Shown here: piece by piece, positions 1-8,916 of the stretch
How the letters are laid out: each line of letters begins with the position of its first letter
Numbering within the stretch: position 1 is the first letter of the stretch
Virus record (IMG/VR): IMGVR_UViG_3300046457_000175
Coordinates: 55,290-119,289 of that record
DNA length: 64,000 nucleotides
Direction: 5' to 3' (one strand)
Origin: a virus
Program-made: the position numbers and the translations under genes
Notes under the pieces: model-generated
Seen by the model: only the letters and a program-made list of their open reading frames with translations
The model's database searches: none
Told to the model about the DNA's origin: nothing

Positions 1-601
1 TGTCGTCGAAGTCGATGATCTCCGGCTCGGAGTTCGATGCCTTCAACACCTCGATCGACAGGTCGATGAGAGCGTCGGCCTTCTTTGCCAGCTCCTCGCT
101 GTCGAACAGATCGAAGTGCTCGACGATGTCCTCCCAGATGGAGGTGTCGTCGATGTGGCCGTAACCCTGGATACCGACGCCGCTCTGCTTGGCGAGCGAG
201 ACCAGATGGCAGACGACGGAAGCGTGGAACGCCAGGTCGGAGCCGATCTTGCCGGACTCGATCCAGCCCTCGGTGATGTTGGCGACCTTCTCCTTCACCG
301 TGCGGACCTTGGGGAACGCCTTGCGGTAGTTCCGGAAGCCGATGGAGTGTACGGTTGCGGCCTCGGCCTTCTTCCAGTCGATGCCGGCCTGCTGAAGCTT
401 GCCCTTGATCTCCTCGGCAATCTTCTTGTTGAAGGACAGGATGATGGAGGAGCCCCGCATGCGCTCCACCGTCTTGATGATGGTGGTGGTCTTGCCGGCG
501 CCGGCCACGGCGATCAGCACCAGGGAGCTGGTACCGTTCCAGGCTTCGTGCTGGAACGCCGCCTGCTGCGGGGATGGAACCCAAATTGATGGAGCTTGCA
601 T
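1..601 (-). CDS. Superfamily 1 (UvrD/Rep-like) DNA helicase, N-terminal part
   Basis: The gene runs off the left edge, so only the first 200 residues are visible. A Walker A loop (AGAGKTTT, about residues 33-40) follows a Q-motif-like SPQQAAF near residue 10, and an SF1 motif Ia-like segment (ILSFNKKIAEEI) comes next. This order is typical of UvrD/RecB-type 3'-5' helicases used in phage replication or recombination. The ATG at 601 is the first start downstream of a 16-bp palindromic motif 42 nt upstream. It is the last visible gene of the leftward rIIA-type block. Helicase motifs II-VI lie outside the window, so the exact subfamily is open. Confidence 0.85.
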   Translation of the reverse strand, partial: MQAPSIWVPSPQQAAFQHEAWNGTSSLVLIAVAGAGKTTTIIKTVERMRGSSIILSFNKKIAEEIKGKLQQAGIDWKKAEAATVHSIGFRNYRKAFPKVRTVKEKVANITEGWIESGKIGSDLAFHASVVCHLVSLAKQSGVGIQGYGHIDDTSIWEDIVEHFDLFDSEELAKKADALIDLSIEVLKASNSEPEIIDFDD

Positions 602-643
602 GGTCCTCGTCTCGGTCTTTGGTGGGGGACGGTTAGCATTGCG

Positions 644-659
644 TTTGCATTCAAGCAAA
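644..659 (-). promoter_or_regulatory. 16-bp palindromic control motif, copy 1
   Basis: On the coding strand this is the exact consensus TTTGCTTGAATGCAAA (arms TTTGC/GCAAA, 6-nt centre). It lies 42 nt upstream of the helicase start and is followed by a C, as in most copies. Confidence 0.6.
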
Positions 660-666
660 CAAAAAA

Positions 667-1086
667 TCAAACGTCGACGGTCTCATTGGTCAGGGCGACG
701 TCTAGCTGTGCCGGCGACAGGCTGGCGACCATGCCGGGCATCTCGATCGCCCGGAGAGCCTTCAGAGCCTTGACGATGCGGTTGGCCTTCTCCTCGGAGC
801 GAGGCTTGGCGATCAGCTCGCGGCCCTCGAAGATCAGCCAGCAGTTGTCGTAGATGTCCTGGATCGCGAACACCTCGTCGTTCTCGCCGAAGAAGATGGT
901 CTTGATCTCCGGAGTGAGGTACTGCGACTGGACCATCGACGCATAGCAGTGCTTGTCGAGCAGCCCTTTGTTGATCAGGCTTTTCGCCGAATTGACGTAG
1001 CCCTTGGACAGATACAGCGTGTTCATTGGCTCGGCGATCACACGAGCGATGATGCGCTCTTGCAGCTTAGTGAGGGTCTTGGCCAT
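667..1086 (-). CDS. Hypothetical protein, 139 aa
   Basis: The start was set at ATG 1086 because AAGGAGG sits 7 nt upstream, just after a palindromic motif; an in-frame upstream start would fall inside that motif. The protein begins MAKTLTKLQERIIARVIAEP and is a mixed, soluble-looking polypeptide without signal peptide, cysteine cluster or recognisable catalytic motif. The N-terminal helix could be helix-turn-helix-like, but this cannot be established by eye. It lies between the helicase gene and a conserved 135-aa gene on the same strand. Function unknown. Confidence 0.75.
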   Translation of the reverse strand: MAKTLTKLQERIIARVIAEPMNTLYLSKGYVNSAKSLINKGLLDKHCYASMVQSQYLTPEIKTIFFGENDEVFAIQDIYDNCWLIFEGRELIAKPRSEEKANRIVKALKALRAIEMPGMVASLSPAQLDVALTNETVDV

Positions 1087-1102
1087 TTCAATCCTCCTTG
1101 TC

Positions 1103-1118
1103 TTTGCATGCATGCAAG
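1103..1118 (-). promoter_or_regulatory. 16-bp palindromic control motif, copy 2
   Basis: Variant CTTGCATGCATGCAAA on the coding strand, with a perfectly palindromic 14-bp core. It ends 16 nt before the ATG at 1086, directly against the ribosome-binding site. Confidence 0.55.
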
Positions 1119-1153
1119 TGGCCGGGCAGCGTGAGCCACCCGGCCAGATGCGA

Positions 1154-1561
1154 TTACAGCTCGGCGGCGAGCTTGCGGAGTTCCTCCAGGGACGACCCGC
1201 CCAGCTTCTCGGCCTCCTTGGCGGCGATCAGCGCCAGGATCTGCTGCTTCTTCTCGCGGTTCGACGCGGTCTCGGCAGCCTTCTCGGCCTCGCCCTGCTT
1301 CGTCTCGACGACGTACTTGACGATGTCGAAGGCGAGCTGCGTCTCGTTGTCGGCTTTGCGGCCGGAGCTGAGGAACGGCAGATCGTCGTCGCTGCTGTCC
1401 TTCAGCCGGCGGTTCAGCTCACGCGCGATGCTGGCAAGATCATTGCCGGCCTTCGCCTTGGTGGTGATGGGCAGATCCCACAGCTGCTCCGCCGTGATGC
1501 CGCCGACCGCCGCCGGGAAACGGATCTTGAGGCGCGCGGCCTTCTCGAACAAGTCTGACAT
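1154..1561 (-). CDS. Conserved phage protein, 135 aa, unknown function
   Basis: A small protein opening MSDLFEKAARLKIRFPAAVG, with a helical C-terminal half rich in Glu, Lys and Ala (about residues 85-135) that is probably coiled coil. Its opening resembles a small conserved family found beside rIIA-like genes in other large phages; that similarity is from memory and unverified. The ATG at 1561 follows AAAGGA. The 687-aa gene ends just upstream, so the two are probably cotranscribed. No catalytic motif is visible. Confidence 0.75.
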   Translation of the reverse strand: MSDLFEKAARLKIRFPAAVGGITAEQLWDLPITTKAKAGNDLASIARELNRRLKDSSDDDLPFLSSGRKADNETQLAFDIVKYVVETKQGEAEKAAETASNREKKQQILALIAAKEAEKLGGSSLEELRKLAAEL

Positions 1562-1575
1562 TTTAGTCCTTTCGC

Positions 1576-3639
1576 TTAGAAGATGACCTTGACGGTCCGG
1601 TTGAAACTGCCCTTCACTTTGACCAGGAGTTCGTTCCGCTGTGTGCTGGAGAACCCGAGACCGCTGATCTGGTCGGCCGACGACTCGGCCTTCATCTTCG
1701 AGCCGACCAGCTCGATGACCTTCCGATGCTTGTCGAGTTCTGCCCTGAGAAACTCATTGTAGAACCCGCGCGCCTGCCCGTCGTTGAGGCAGCCGTCCAG
1801 CATGAAGAAGTAGTGCTTGTTGCCGACGCCGTGCCCGTTCCAGAAGTTCGGGGACAGCATCATCATGTCGACCTTGTGGAATGCCTGCGTCTGCAGACCC
1901 CAGCTGGTCTTGGTTGTCTGCGAAGTCGGGAGCATCTCCAGGACCTTGAACTGGCCCTTCTTCAGCTCGATCTTCGCGACCGTGACCCACTCCTTTTGCT
2001 TGAGCGCGGCGGGGTACTCGAACTCGTAGAGGTTACCGCCGCACTCGATCTCGGCGCTGAACCCGGAATCCGTGGGAGGGCGCCGCGACCAGTTGTGGAT
2101 CTTGAAGGTGTAGACACCCTCAGGCATTTTGCTCAGGCTCGGGAACGTGATGTTCTCGACCGGGACATAGCCCGCCGGCGCCGCATCGACGTAGTCGACG
2201 TCCTGGATGCCGCCAGAGATATGGTCCTTGCGGTTATTCCATCCCACTCGGCGTCCGGCCGGATAGCGGTCGCTGCATCCGCCGGCATGCTCTGACGAGC
2301 CCGGCATGAACACATGCAGGTCCATCAGGCTGGCGTTGCGGCCGATGTGGTTCCACATGTGGGTGAACCGCAGCACGCCATCGACGCGGCCACCACGCTG
2401 CTGCACCTTCTGCCGCATCGAGTCCGCGATGTCGCCGTTGTAGGACCACGAGAAGTTGTTGTCCCACTTGAACAGCGGAGCTGCTGTCGGATCGACCGGA
2501 GCAACCAGGCTGACCAGGTTGTTGATGTGCTGGTTCTCCAGCATCACCTCGATCGACTCGGCGTTCGGAACGATCTGCGAGATGAACTTCTCGATCGGCA
2601 CTTCCTCGACCTTGTCGAGCTTGCGGGTCGAGGGCTTCTTGGTCGGGATCGTATCGAACACGTCGCCGGTCATGACCTTGCGGACTGCGCCATCGACGAA
2701 CAGGATGTTCTCGACCGAGATGTCCGTCTTCGCTGCGTACCGGCGCTCCAGGGCGGACGTCAGCCCCAGCTCGACGATGGTCTCCTTGGCCTTGGCGACC
2801 ATGGCCGGCGTGACCAGGGCGGTGCTGCGCTTGTAGTTCTCCGGGGCAACGACAGCCTCGAACTTGCCGACAGCCTTCTCGAGTTCCATGCCCTCCGACA
2901 GGTCGACCAGCAGGGTGCCGATCGCGGTGTTGCGGATCTTGGAGACGGCGCCCGGCAGCGTCTTGATCTGAGACCACACGAACGCATCGCGGTCGGCGAC
3001 CGGCAGCTCGTCGAAGGCCGCCTTGACCTTACGGAAGGTGTCGACTGCGAACTTCTGCTCGGTGCCGCGGTACAGCGAGTTCTGAGCGATCAGGTCCAGG
3101 ACCGTATCGACAGCATCCATCGCCAGCTCGTTGCAGCTGCGCAGCAGAACGTCGTGGAGCGCACGGGTGTCGCCATGACGAGGCCCGATCTTGTCGCCAG
3201 CGAGGACACTGGCGGGCGGGATGCGGACGAAGAAGTGGTCCCAGGTCTTGACCTGGCCGAGGACGTCCTCGAAGTTCTTGTCGGTGCCTGCGGTGGCCTC
3301 GGTGTAGAGGAACTCGTTGTCGATCGGCTTCGATTTGACCAGCGCGGCCATGGCATCGGACACGATCTGGTAGTTCGGGTCGCCGACCTTGCCGTCCCAG
3401 ATCGTTACGATCTTGCCCTCGACGATCGACACGACGTTGCCGACCGCGCGGATGAACTGGCGGCAGCAGCTGCAATCATGCTCGGCGCGCTCGCGGTAGG
3501 TCTGGTTGGTGCCTTCGGGAAAGCTGCCGAGGTAGGCGGCATAGAGGTCATCCTTCTCGACGGTGGTGCAGAACAGCGCACCCTTGCTCATCTTGGCGAA
3601 CTGCTTCGCGACGGCGTTCTTGAACAGACAGAAGTCCAT
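1576..3639 (-). CDS. Large conserved phage protein of unknown function, 687 aa
   Basis: The true start is ATG 3639 (MDFCLFKNAVAKQF), preceded by AAGGA; the reading frame stays open upstream, but that part overlaps the 154-aa gene in another frame. Near residues 50-57 there is a compact cysteine cluster (HDCSCCRQF) suggesting metal binding or a redox site, next to a segment reading FPEGTNQTYRERAEHD. I recognise this as a recurring uncharacterised family of large phages, from memory only. The C-terminal half contains a segment (about 525-560) rich in Gly, Asn and aromatics. It sits directly downstream of the rIIA-like ATPase and the 154-aa gene, so it may occupy the position rIIB has in other phages, but no rIIB similarity is claimed. 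Confidence 0.85.
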   Translation of the reverse strand: MDFCLFKNAVAKQFAKMSKGALFCTTVEKDDLYAAYLGSFPEGTNQTYRERAEHDCSCCRQFIRAVGNVVSIVEGKIVTIWDGKVGDPNYQIVSDAMAALVKSKPIDNEFLYTEATAGTDKNFEDVLGQVKTWDHFFVRIPPASVLAGDKIGPRHGDTRALHDVLLRSCNELAMDAVDTVLDLIAQNSLYRGTEQKFAVDTFRKVKAAFDELPVADRDAFVWSQIKTLPGAVSKIRNTAIGTLLVDLSEGMELEKAVGKFEAVVAPENYKRSTALVTPAMVAKAKETIVELGLTSALERRYAAKTDISVENILFVDGAVRKVMTGDVFDTIPTKKPSTRKLDKVEEVPIEKFISQIVPNAESIEVMLENQHINNLVSLVAPVDPTAAPLFKWDNNFSWSYNGDIADSMRQKVQQRGGRVDGVLRFTHMWNHIGRNASLMDLHVFMPGSSEHAGGCSDRYPAGRRVGWNNRKDHISGGIQDVDYVDAAPAGYVPVENITFPSLSKMPEGVYTFKIHNWSRRPPTDSGFSAEIECGGNLYEFEYPAALKQKEWVTVAKIELKKGQFKVLEMLPTSQTTKTSWGLQTQAFHKVDMMMLSPNFWNGHGVGNKHYFFMLDGCLNDGQARGFYNEFLRAELDKHRKVIELVGSKMKAESSADQISGLGFSSTQRNELLVKVKGSFNRTVKVIF

Positions 3640-3646
3640 GGTGGCT

Positions 3647-4111
3647 TTAATCCTTGATGATTTCTTTGATGGAGGTGTTGGCGACGAAGCCGAAGAAGCC
3701 TTCCTCGGACTCGACCATGATCGTCTTGTCGGTATCCTCACGGTCGGAGTCGCCGACCACATAGATGCCGTCCGGAGCGTCCTCGTCTCCCTCGACACGG
3801 ACCTTGTCGCCGGGATTGACGACAAGAACCCGCATCGCATCGGGAGTTGATGCAGCCTTGTCGTGCCAGACCGAAGACAGCTGCTCGCCGTCCAGGAACA
3901 GGCCATCCTCGCTGAGGACGGCCCGCCCATCGGTGGCGTCGTTCACCGCCACGCGAACGTCCGTGAGGCGGACGACCTCATCTTCATCCTCGCACCCAGC
4001 AGCAAGGCGAGTTTTCACCAGGTCGAAAGCCGGGTGATCCACCGCCAAGGTCCAGGGACGGCCCTTGGCGATGAAGAAGATTGACGTGTCGGTGATGACG
4101 CTGGCGATCAT
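3647..4111 (-). CDS. Hypothetical acidic protein, 154 aa, in the rIIA-like cassette
   Basis: A strongly acidic protein (for example residues 40-47 and 108-125), probably mostly beta strand, beginning MIASVITDTSIFFIAKGRPW. A GGAG element lies 8 nt before ATG 4111. It sits 17 nt after the rIIA-like gene, and its stop is only 7 nt from the next start, so translational coupling is likely. The last 30 residues (SEEGFFGFVANTSIKEI) resemble a small barrel or SH3-like strand pattern, which is inference only. No motif gives a function. Confidence 0.8.
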   Translation of the reverse strand: MIASVITDTSIFFIAKGRPWTLAVDHPAFDLVKTRLAAGCEDEDEVVRLTDVRVAVNDATDGRAVLSEDGLFLDGEQLSSVWHDKAASTPDAMRVLVVNPGDKVRVEGDEDAPDGIYVVGDSDREDTDKTIMVESEEGFFGFVANTSIKEIIKD

Positions 4112-4128
4112 GTTGAGCTCCGGTTGGA

Positions 4129-6255
4129 TCAGGCGGCGAGGTCGAAGTCTTCGACGAGGTCTTCGACGCAGCCGTCCTCGTCGTTGTCGTTCGCGGCTTC
4201 GGGTCGGGCGAGAAGCGAGAAGTAGTGCTTCAGCTTCGCCGCCTTCTCCTGACCACGGTGGCTGTACTCGTACGCTTCGACGATCGTCTTCAGCAGCAGG
4301 TATTCATTGCAGAGAAGATTGAAGCGCGCTTCGATCGCCTGGATCGGACACGTCACTTCCGGCGTGTCGATCTGAACGCCGATCTTTTTCAGTGCCGAAT
4401 AGGCCTTGTCGCTCTCGGTTGCTGCGGTCGAGTTGTTTTGCAACGAGCGATAGAGGGTCTTGAGATCACGCATGAATGCGAGAACGTCCTCCGGAGCCTG
4501 ACGGATCCGGATCGTCGCCACTTGCTGAAGGTTGGAGTTCAGGTTGTGGATCGTCTTCTTGTGCAGACCCGTGAACTCAGCGACGTTCACTCGCCCCTTC
4601 AGTTCCTCGACCATGTCGTTGGCCAGCATGGTCCAGTCGCCCGGAACGTCCTGGTCGCTCGACTTGACGAGGATGACGGTGCCGACCTCGATCAGCTCGA
4701 ACTCCACCATCGACCTGATGAAGCTCTCGGTTGAGTTGAAGTCCATCGAGCCGGCCTGGGCATCGTGTAGCCGGTACCAGTCACTCCCGCCGCGACGGCG
4801 ACGGTACGTCCCCGGCATGCTCTCGACCATCACGCCGCCCTCGGCCAGGTCAACGTCTTGGGTGAGACGTTGCAGACCGTGGTTGGTGACGACCAAGGTC
4901 TTGCGCTTGCGGATCGTCTTGCTGACCCGTTTGGCGACTGGCACCTTGAAGGTGTCGAGATCGATGACCTCGGGATTGCCGAGCGCATTGAGCACTTCGT
5001 CGCGAAACACACGCTTGCAGCGCACCCAGAGCACCTTCTGACCGACCAGCTCAGCCATGTGGAAGCGGCTGAGCGAGTAGCTCGGATTGTGCTCGATCAC
5101 GATCTTGGCGTCGGCGGCCCACTTCGTGCGGACGCCCTTGTCCTCGAACTTCTCGAACTGTTGCCAGCCTTCCTGGAGCATGTCCGTCTTGAAGTTTGCC
5201 TTGACCAGCATCGCCGGGATGTAGGCGTCGCGCCACCTCACCACGTCGCGAAGCCGGCCTTGCCGGGTGGCGCCCAGCATGTCGGTCTCGTCGTCGAAGA
5301 TTTCGGCGGCTTCGAACAGGGTCTCGGCGGCATCCAGCTTGTCGCGGAGCTGGTCGAGGAAGCTGTCCTCGTACTGCTTGACCAGGTTCTTCAGCGTGGT
5401 CCGGGTCGTGTCATCATAGGCCAGTTCCTCGCGGGACAGCGTGACCTTGAGCGAGCCGATGGGAGCGTCGAACAGAACCTCGTCGCTGACATCGAGGAAG
5501 CCGCTGTTCTCGATCTGGCGCAGGTCGAAGGGATACATGACGCAGCCCATGCGAACGCGCGGACCTTGGAACGGCACGGTGCCGGTCTTGAACTTGGTCC
5601 AGTTATCGCCCTCGCTTTCGACGACCGGCTCCTTCCAGGTGATCGCGTCCCGGGGGAAAATCTTCGGGCGCGGATGGAAGGACCACAGGATGGAGCGAGC
5701 GCCACCGACGAAGTGGTCAATGTCTTCGCGGCGGACGGCGAACGAGACGTCCAGCCCGTTCCGCTCCTCGGTTGGGACGGTGGCCATCAGGCGCATGACC
5801 GGAGCGCCGTCCTGAGCCAGCGAGAGCACATAGGAGCGCATCACGCCGTCATGGTAGGACGTCACGTAGTAGGAGCCGGCGCCGCTGTCCCCGATCAGAT
5901 AGGCGAACGGGCTCTTGGAGCCGAGGCCCCAGCCGCCGACCTGCTCGTTGGTGCCGCGCTTGGTCGAGGCGTAGAGACGAGCATAGACGTTGACCATCTG
6001 GTCGTGGCTCATGCCGGAGCCGTAGTCGCGAACCCGGAACACCGGGTTGAGTCGGGTCGGAAGATGGACCTCGAAGTCGCCGCGGGAAGCGTCCCAGGCG
6101 TTGGTGGACAGCTCCCGGATCGGATACTTGATCTTGTCCTTGGCGAGACCGGAGATCTGGGCGTAGAACGCCACACTGTTCGCCTCGAAGGCGATCTTGA
6201 TCTCGTCCTGCACGCCGGTTGCGACGTCAACGTGGTCCTTCATTCCGAGCTGCAT
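4129..6255 (-). CDS. rIIA-like protein with GHKL ATPase domain, 708 aa
   Basis: Residues 1-200 show all the ATP-binding boxes of the GHKL (gyrase/Hsp90/histidine kinase/MutL) fold: the N box in IRELSTNAWDA (about 46-56, with the catalytic Glu and Mg-binding Asn), the G1 box DYGSGM (about 77-82) and the G2 loop GGWGLGSKSPFAY (about 106-118). This architecture and size match the rIIA family of T4 and many large phages, a membrane-associated protein that protects the infected cell from prophage-encoded exclusion or premature lysis. The C-terminal 400 residues are family-specific. AAGGA precedes ATG 6255. The neighbours (peptidase, unknown proteins) form one leftward cassette. Confidence 0.9.
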   Translation of the reverse strand: MQLGMKDHVDVATGVQDEIKIAFEANSVAFYAQISGLAKDKIKYPIRELSTNAWDASRGDFEVHLPTRLNPVFRVRDYGSGMSHDQMVNVYARLYASTKRGTNEQVGGWGLGSKSPFAYLIGDSGAGSYYVTSYHDGVMRSYVLSLAQDGAPVMRLMATVPTEERNGLDVSFAVRREDIDHFVGGARSILWSFHPRPKIFPRDAITWKEPVVESEGDNWTKFKTGTVPFQGPRVRMGCVMYPFDLRQIENSGFLDVSDEVLFDAPIGSLKVTLSREELAYDDTTRTTLKNLVKQYEDSFLDQLRDKLDAAETLFEAAEIFDDETDMLGATRQGRLRDVVRWRDAYIPAMLVKANFKTDMLQEGWQQFEKFEDKGVRTKWAADAKIVIEHNPSYSLSRFHMAELVGQKVLWVRCKRVFRDEVLNALGNPEVIDLDTFKVPVAKRVSKTIRKRKTLVVTNHGLQRLTQDVDLAEGGVMVESMPGTYRRRRGGSDWYRLHDAQAGSMDFNSTESFIRSMVEFELIEVGTVILVKSSDQDVPGDWTMLANDMVEELKGRVNVAEFTGLHKKTIHNLNSNLQQVATIRIRQAPEDVLAFMRDLKTLYRSLQNNSTAATESDKAYSALKKIGVQIDTPEVTCPIQAIEARFNLLCNEYLLLKTIVEAYEYSHRGQEKAAKLKHYFSLLARPEAANDNDEDGCVEDLVEDFDLAA

Positions 6256-6291
6256 TGTCAGTTCCTTCTTGAATGTCTGTGTTGGTTGTGA

Positions 6292-7269
6292 TCAGGAGGC
6301 GGCGCTGAACAGATCGTCGATGTCATCGAAGATGCTGGGCCGGTTGGGTTGCTTCTGCGACTCGGCTTTGCCGTGGACTGCGTCGTGGAGCTGGTCGAAG
6401 GTGACGCCGCTATTCTCCAGGAAGGCGGCAACCTTGTCGGCGTGGTGCCAGACGATGTCACGAAGGGTCTCCTCGCGACGGTAGCGAAGGCCGCCGAACG
6501 AAGCTCCAGAACCCTTCGTCGCCTTGAACTTCGGCTTGGCAAAAGGGTCGCGTTCGATCACCAGCTTTGACTGGTCGATCTTGACCATCCAGTTGCGCAG
6601 CTCGATCAGGTGGCCGACATCGAGCGCCTCCTGGGGGCGATGCTCGTTGTAGTAGCCGACCGAAATGTTGGTGCATTCCGCAACCAGGTTTCGGTACTGT
6701 TTGGTGTCGGTCAGCACCCCGGTGTCGTCCAGCTTGAAGCGTGACGGCAGCTGAGCCACCATTGAGTTGCCGAACGTGTCGGAGCAGGTGCGCTGCCCCT
6801 GGTGGGTGATGACAGAGCCGGTGCCCTTGCGATCGAATGCGATGGCAGCCTGAATGCCGGCGAGCAGCTCGGGCTCCTTCTCGACGATGGCCCGCGATCC
6901 CACGCAACCGATCTCCTCGGCGAAGTGGAACAAGTAGAGGCCAGGCACCTTCGCCTTGATCATTTCCGCCATGATCCAGACGCCTGCAGCGCAGTCCGCG
7001 CCGAGGCAGTTCGACTTCGAATTGACGGGCAGGGAGATGTACTTCCCGTCATAGTCGACCTTCTGGTAGCCCTCCTTGGAGTGGACGCTGTCGGTGTGCG
7101 ACGACCACAGGACAGCAGGAGCTTCCCCGATCTTCAGTCGCCAGTTGCCGTGCTTGTCCATCTTCGCGCCGAGCGGGATGATGAACCTCTTGATGAACTC
7201 CATCTCACTGGCCGAGCCAGCCGGACGGCGATAAGAGAGCATCGAGATGATGGTTTCGAGATCAGACAT
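6292..7269 (-). CDS. Clan MH zinc metallopeptidase (M20/M28/M42-like), 325 aa
   Basis: The five metal-site elements of clan MH co-catalytic zinc exopeptidases are all present and in order: SSHTDSVH (His ligand, about residue 57), GADCAAG (bridging Asp, about 90), EEIGCVGS (catalytic and ligand Glu pair, about 117-124), AFDRKG (Asp ligand, about 143) and NEHRPQE (His ligand near 210). Family members are aminopeptidases, carboxypeptidases or dipeptidases that usually act in the cytoplasm; no signal peptide is visible here. AAGGAA precedes ATG 7269. The gene lies between the 487-aa unknown gene and rIIA in one operon. The substrate is unknown; it could trim a host or phage peptide during infection. 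Confidence 0.85.
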   Translation of the reverse strand: MSDLETIISMLSYRRPAGSASEMEFIKRFIIPLGAKMDKHGNWRLKIGEAPAVLWSSHTDSVHSKEGYQKVDYDGKYISLPVNSKSNCLGADCAAGVWIMAEMIKAKVPGLYLFHFAEEIGCVGSRAIVEKEPELLAGIQAAIAFDRKGTGSVITHQGQRTCSDTFGNSMVAQLPSRFKLDDTGVLTDTKQYRNLVAECTNISVGYYNEHRPQEALDVGHLIELRNWMVKIDQSKLVIERDPFAKPKFKATKGSGASFGGLRYRREETLRDIVWHHADKVAAFLENSGVTFDQLHDAVHGKAESQKQPNRPSIFDDIDDLFSAAS

Positions 7270-7278
7270 GAGGTTTCC

Positions 7279-8742
7279 TTAAGCAACCCGGCGGTGGCGA
7301 GTGAGGATGAGTTCGTTGATGTTGGGGTGACCAGGGCGATCGATGTCATCGACGATGAACATGTCTGCACTCTTGCCGCTGATCTTTGAGAGGACGGTCA
7401 TGTCGTCCGAGCCGACGTCGAAGCCGGTGAAAGCCTTGCGACGACCGCGAGGCTTCTTCTGGGGCTGGATCTCCGTGAACTCGTTGCCGTCCTCGTCGTA
7501 GAGATCGGCGACGCTACGATGCATCCGCTTGTCGCCCTTCTGGACCATCTCGCTCTTGGGCCAGTTCCGTCCCGTGAAGATGCAGTGCTCGCCATGCTCT
7601 GCGAACCACTCCTTGGACCACTGCACTTGGCGGTTCTGAGAGCCGTGACCCAGGAGCACCCTGCAATCGCGGTCCCAAAGCTTTCCGCTGCCAGCGCAGG
7701 TGAAGGCGTACTGGTCGATCGCATGGGTAGACCACAGTTGATCGGCGCCGTGGACGTACCGCATGTTGCTGACCGGATAGGCGGAGCCGATCTTTGGGCA
7801 GCGAGCCTGTAGGACCGAATGGCCGGACGACGAGCTGGTGACGTACTTCGGGCCAGCCTCTGTCGGAGCGGCAGCAGCCGTCACGAAGTGGTCGCCCATG
7901 TCGATGCCGACGCCGATGTCGTCGAAGTAAGGCATGACGAACTCGTGTTCGTCGTCTTCGGTCGGGATCTTCAGGAGTCGAGCACCGACGAACGTGTCCT
8001 GCTTGTTGCCTGTCCCCTTGCGGAGATCGTCGTAGCCTTCGTTGGCGAGGGCAGACCGCATCGCTTCGACCGCGCCATAGCATCGGCCATGAAGCTTCTT
8101 CTCCGGCCAGCAGAGCGCGCGTGACTGGATGCGGCCCTTGCTGTTCTTGGTGTAGGCGACTGCCAGGTCGCCAGCGCCGTAAGGAGCGACCGGCCATTCC
8201 GGGAGATCGTGGAAGTCGTGAGCGCCATCCATGCACGACGACGGGCCGTGCTTGTAGACGTAGACGATCTCCTCCGGCGTCGTCGCATAGAAGACCTCGC
8301 CGCTCGGATCGATGGCAGCGATCAGCTCGCGACGGCGCTTGTCGACCATCTTCCTGTCGTCGGTCTCGTAGAACCGGCTGATGTAGCGGCCCGGAGTGAG
8401 GGCGGTCAGCTTCTGGATGATCCCGTGATCCTCGCTCTCGATGAACGCGATCTTGCTGATGTCGGGAGCCCACAGATGGGCGAAGTGATCTTTGATCGGT
8501 TCCAGGTCCCACTTCTTTGGCAGCAGTGTCAGCTCGCCCGAATCCAGGCGCTTCTGCATCGCAGCTCGCCAGTCGCCTGCCTGAGCAATGCGTCGGCACT
8601 GGACCTTGAGGCCGCTCGAAGCAGCTACTGTTTTGGAAGCCTTTGCTGCATCGGCTCCCTTGTCGAACGTTCCGCAGTCCGGCAGAGGCGTCTCAACGAG
8701 ATTGCCGTCTGCGTCGCGGTCCAACCTGACCAGGTAGAACAT
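7279..8742 (-). CDS. Conserved phage protein of unknown function, 487 aa
   Basis: Start chosen at ATG 8742 (MFYLVRLDRDADGN), 10 nt after a palindromic motif that abuts CGGAG; longer in-frame starts would read through two such motifs. The middle of the protein (about residues 175-225) has a distinctive pattern: PSSCMDG, then GAGDLAVAY, then SRALCWP and HGRCYG. I associate it with an uncharacterised family of large phages, from memory. Several invariant-looking Cys and His residues suggest metal binding. It ends 9 nt before the peptidase gene, so it heads the peptidase/rIIA operon. Confidence 0.85.
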   Translation of the reverse strand: MFYLVRLDRDADGNLVETPLPDCGTFDKGADAAKASKTVAASSGLKVQCRRIAQAGDWRAAMQKRLDSGELTLLPKKWDLEPIKDHFAHLWAPDISKIAFIESEDHGIIQKLTALTPGRYISRFYETDDRKMVDKRRRELIAAIDPSGEVFYATTPEEIVYVYKHGPSSCMDGAHDFHDLPEWPVAPYGAGDLAVAYTKNSKGRIQSRALCWPEKKLHGRCYGAVEAMRSALANEGYDDLRKGTGNKQDTFVGARLLKIPTEDDEHEFVMPYFDDIGVGIDMGDHFVTAAAAPTEAGPKYVTSSSSGHSVLQARCPKIGSAYPVSNMRYVHGADQLWSTHAIDQYAFTCAGSGKLWDRDCRVLLGHGSQNRQVQWSKEWFAEHGEHCIFTGRNWPKSEMVQKGDKRMHRSVADLYDEDGNEFTEIQPQKKPRGRRKAFTGFDVGSDDMTVLSKISGKSADMFIVDDIDRPGHPNINELILTRHRRVA

Positions 8743-8752
8743 ATTTGCTCCG

Positions 8753-8768
8753 TTTGCATTCAAGCATG
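8753..8768 (-). promoter_or_regulatory. 16-bp palindromic control motif, copy 3
   Basis: CATGCTTGAATGCAAA on the coding strand. CGGAG follows immediately and the ATG of the 487-aa gene is only 10 nt away, so at least part of the motif must lie in or beside the mRNA leader. Confidence 0.6.
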
Positions 8769-8839
8769 CCGGCAGGCATGGCTTTCCCTTGGATGGCCCG
8801 CGGAACCTGAATTGGTCCCGCGAACCGCGACAGCTCTTA

Positions 8840-8855
8840 TTTGCATTCAAGCAAG
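8840..8855 (-). promoter_or_regulatory. 16-bp palindromic control motif, copy 4
   Basis: CTTGCTTGAATGCAAA on the coding strand, 71 nt upstream of copy 3 and downstream of a terminator. The 487-aa gene therefore has two copies in its 360-bp leader, which holds no other gene. Confidence 0.6.
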
Positions 8856-8916
8856 CAGAAGAGCAAGTGAAATTTCAGCCCCCAATTGGGCATTTAGTGC
8901 AGGTCTATCTCGCGAA

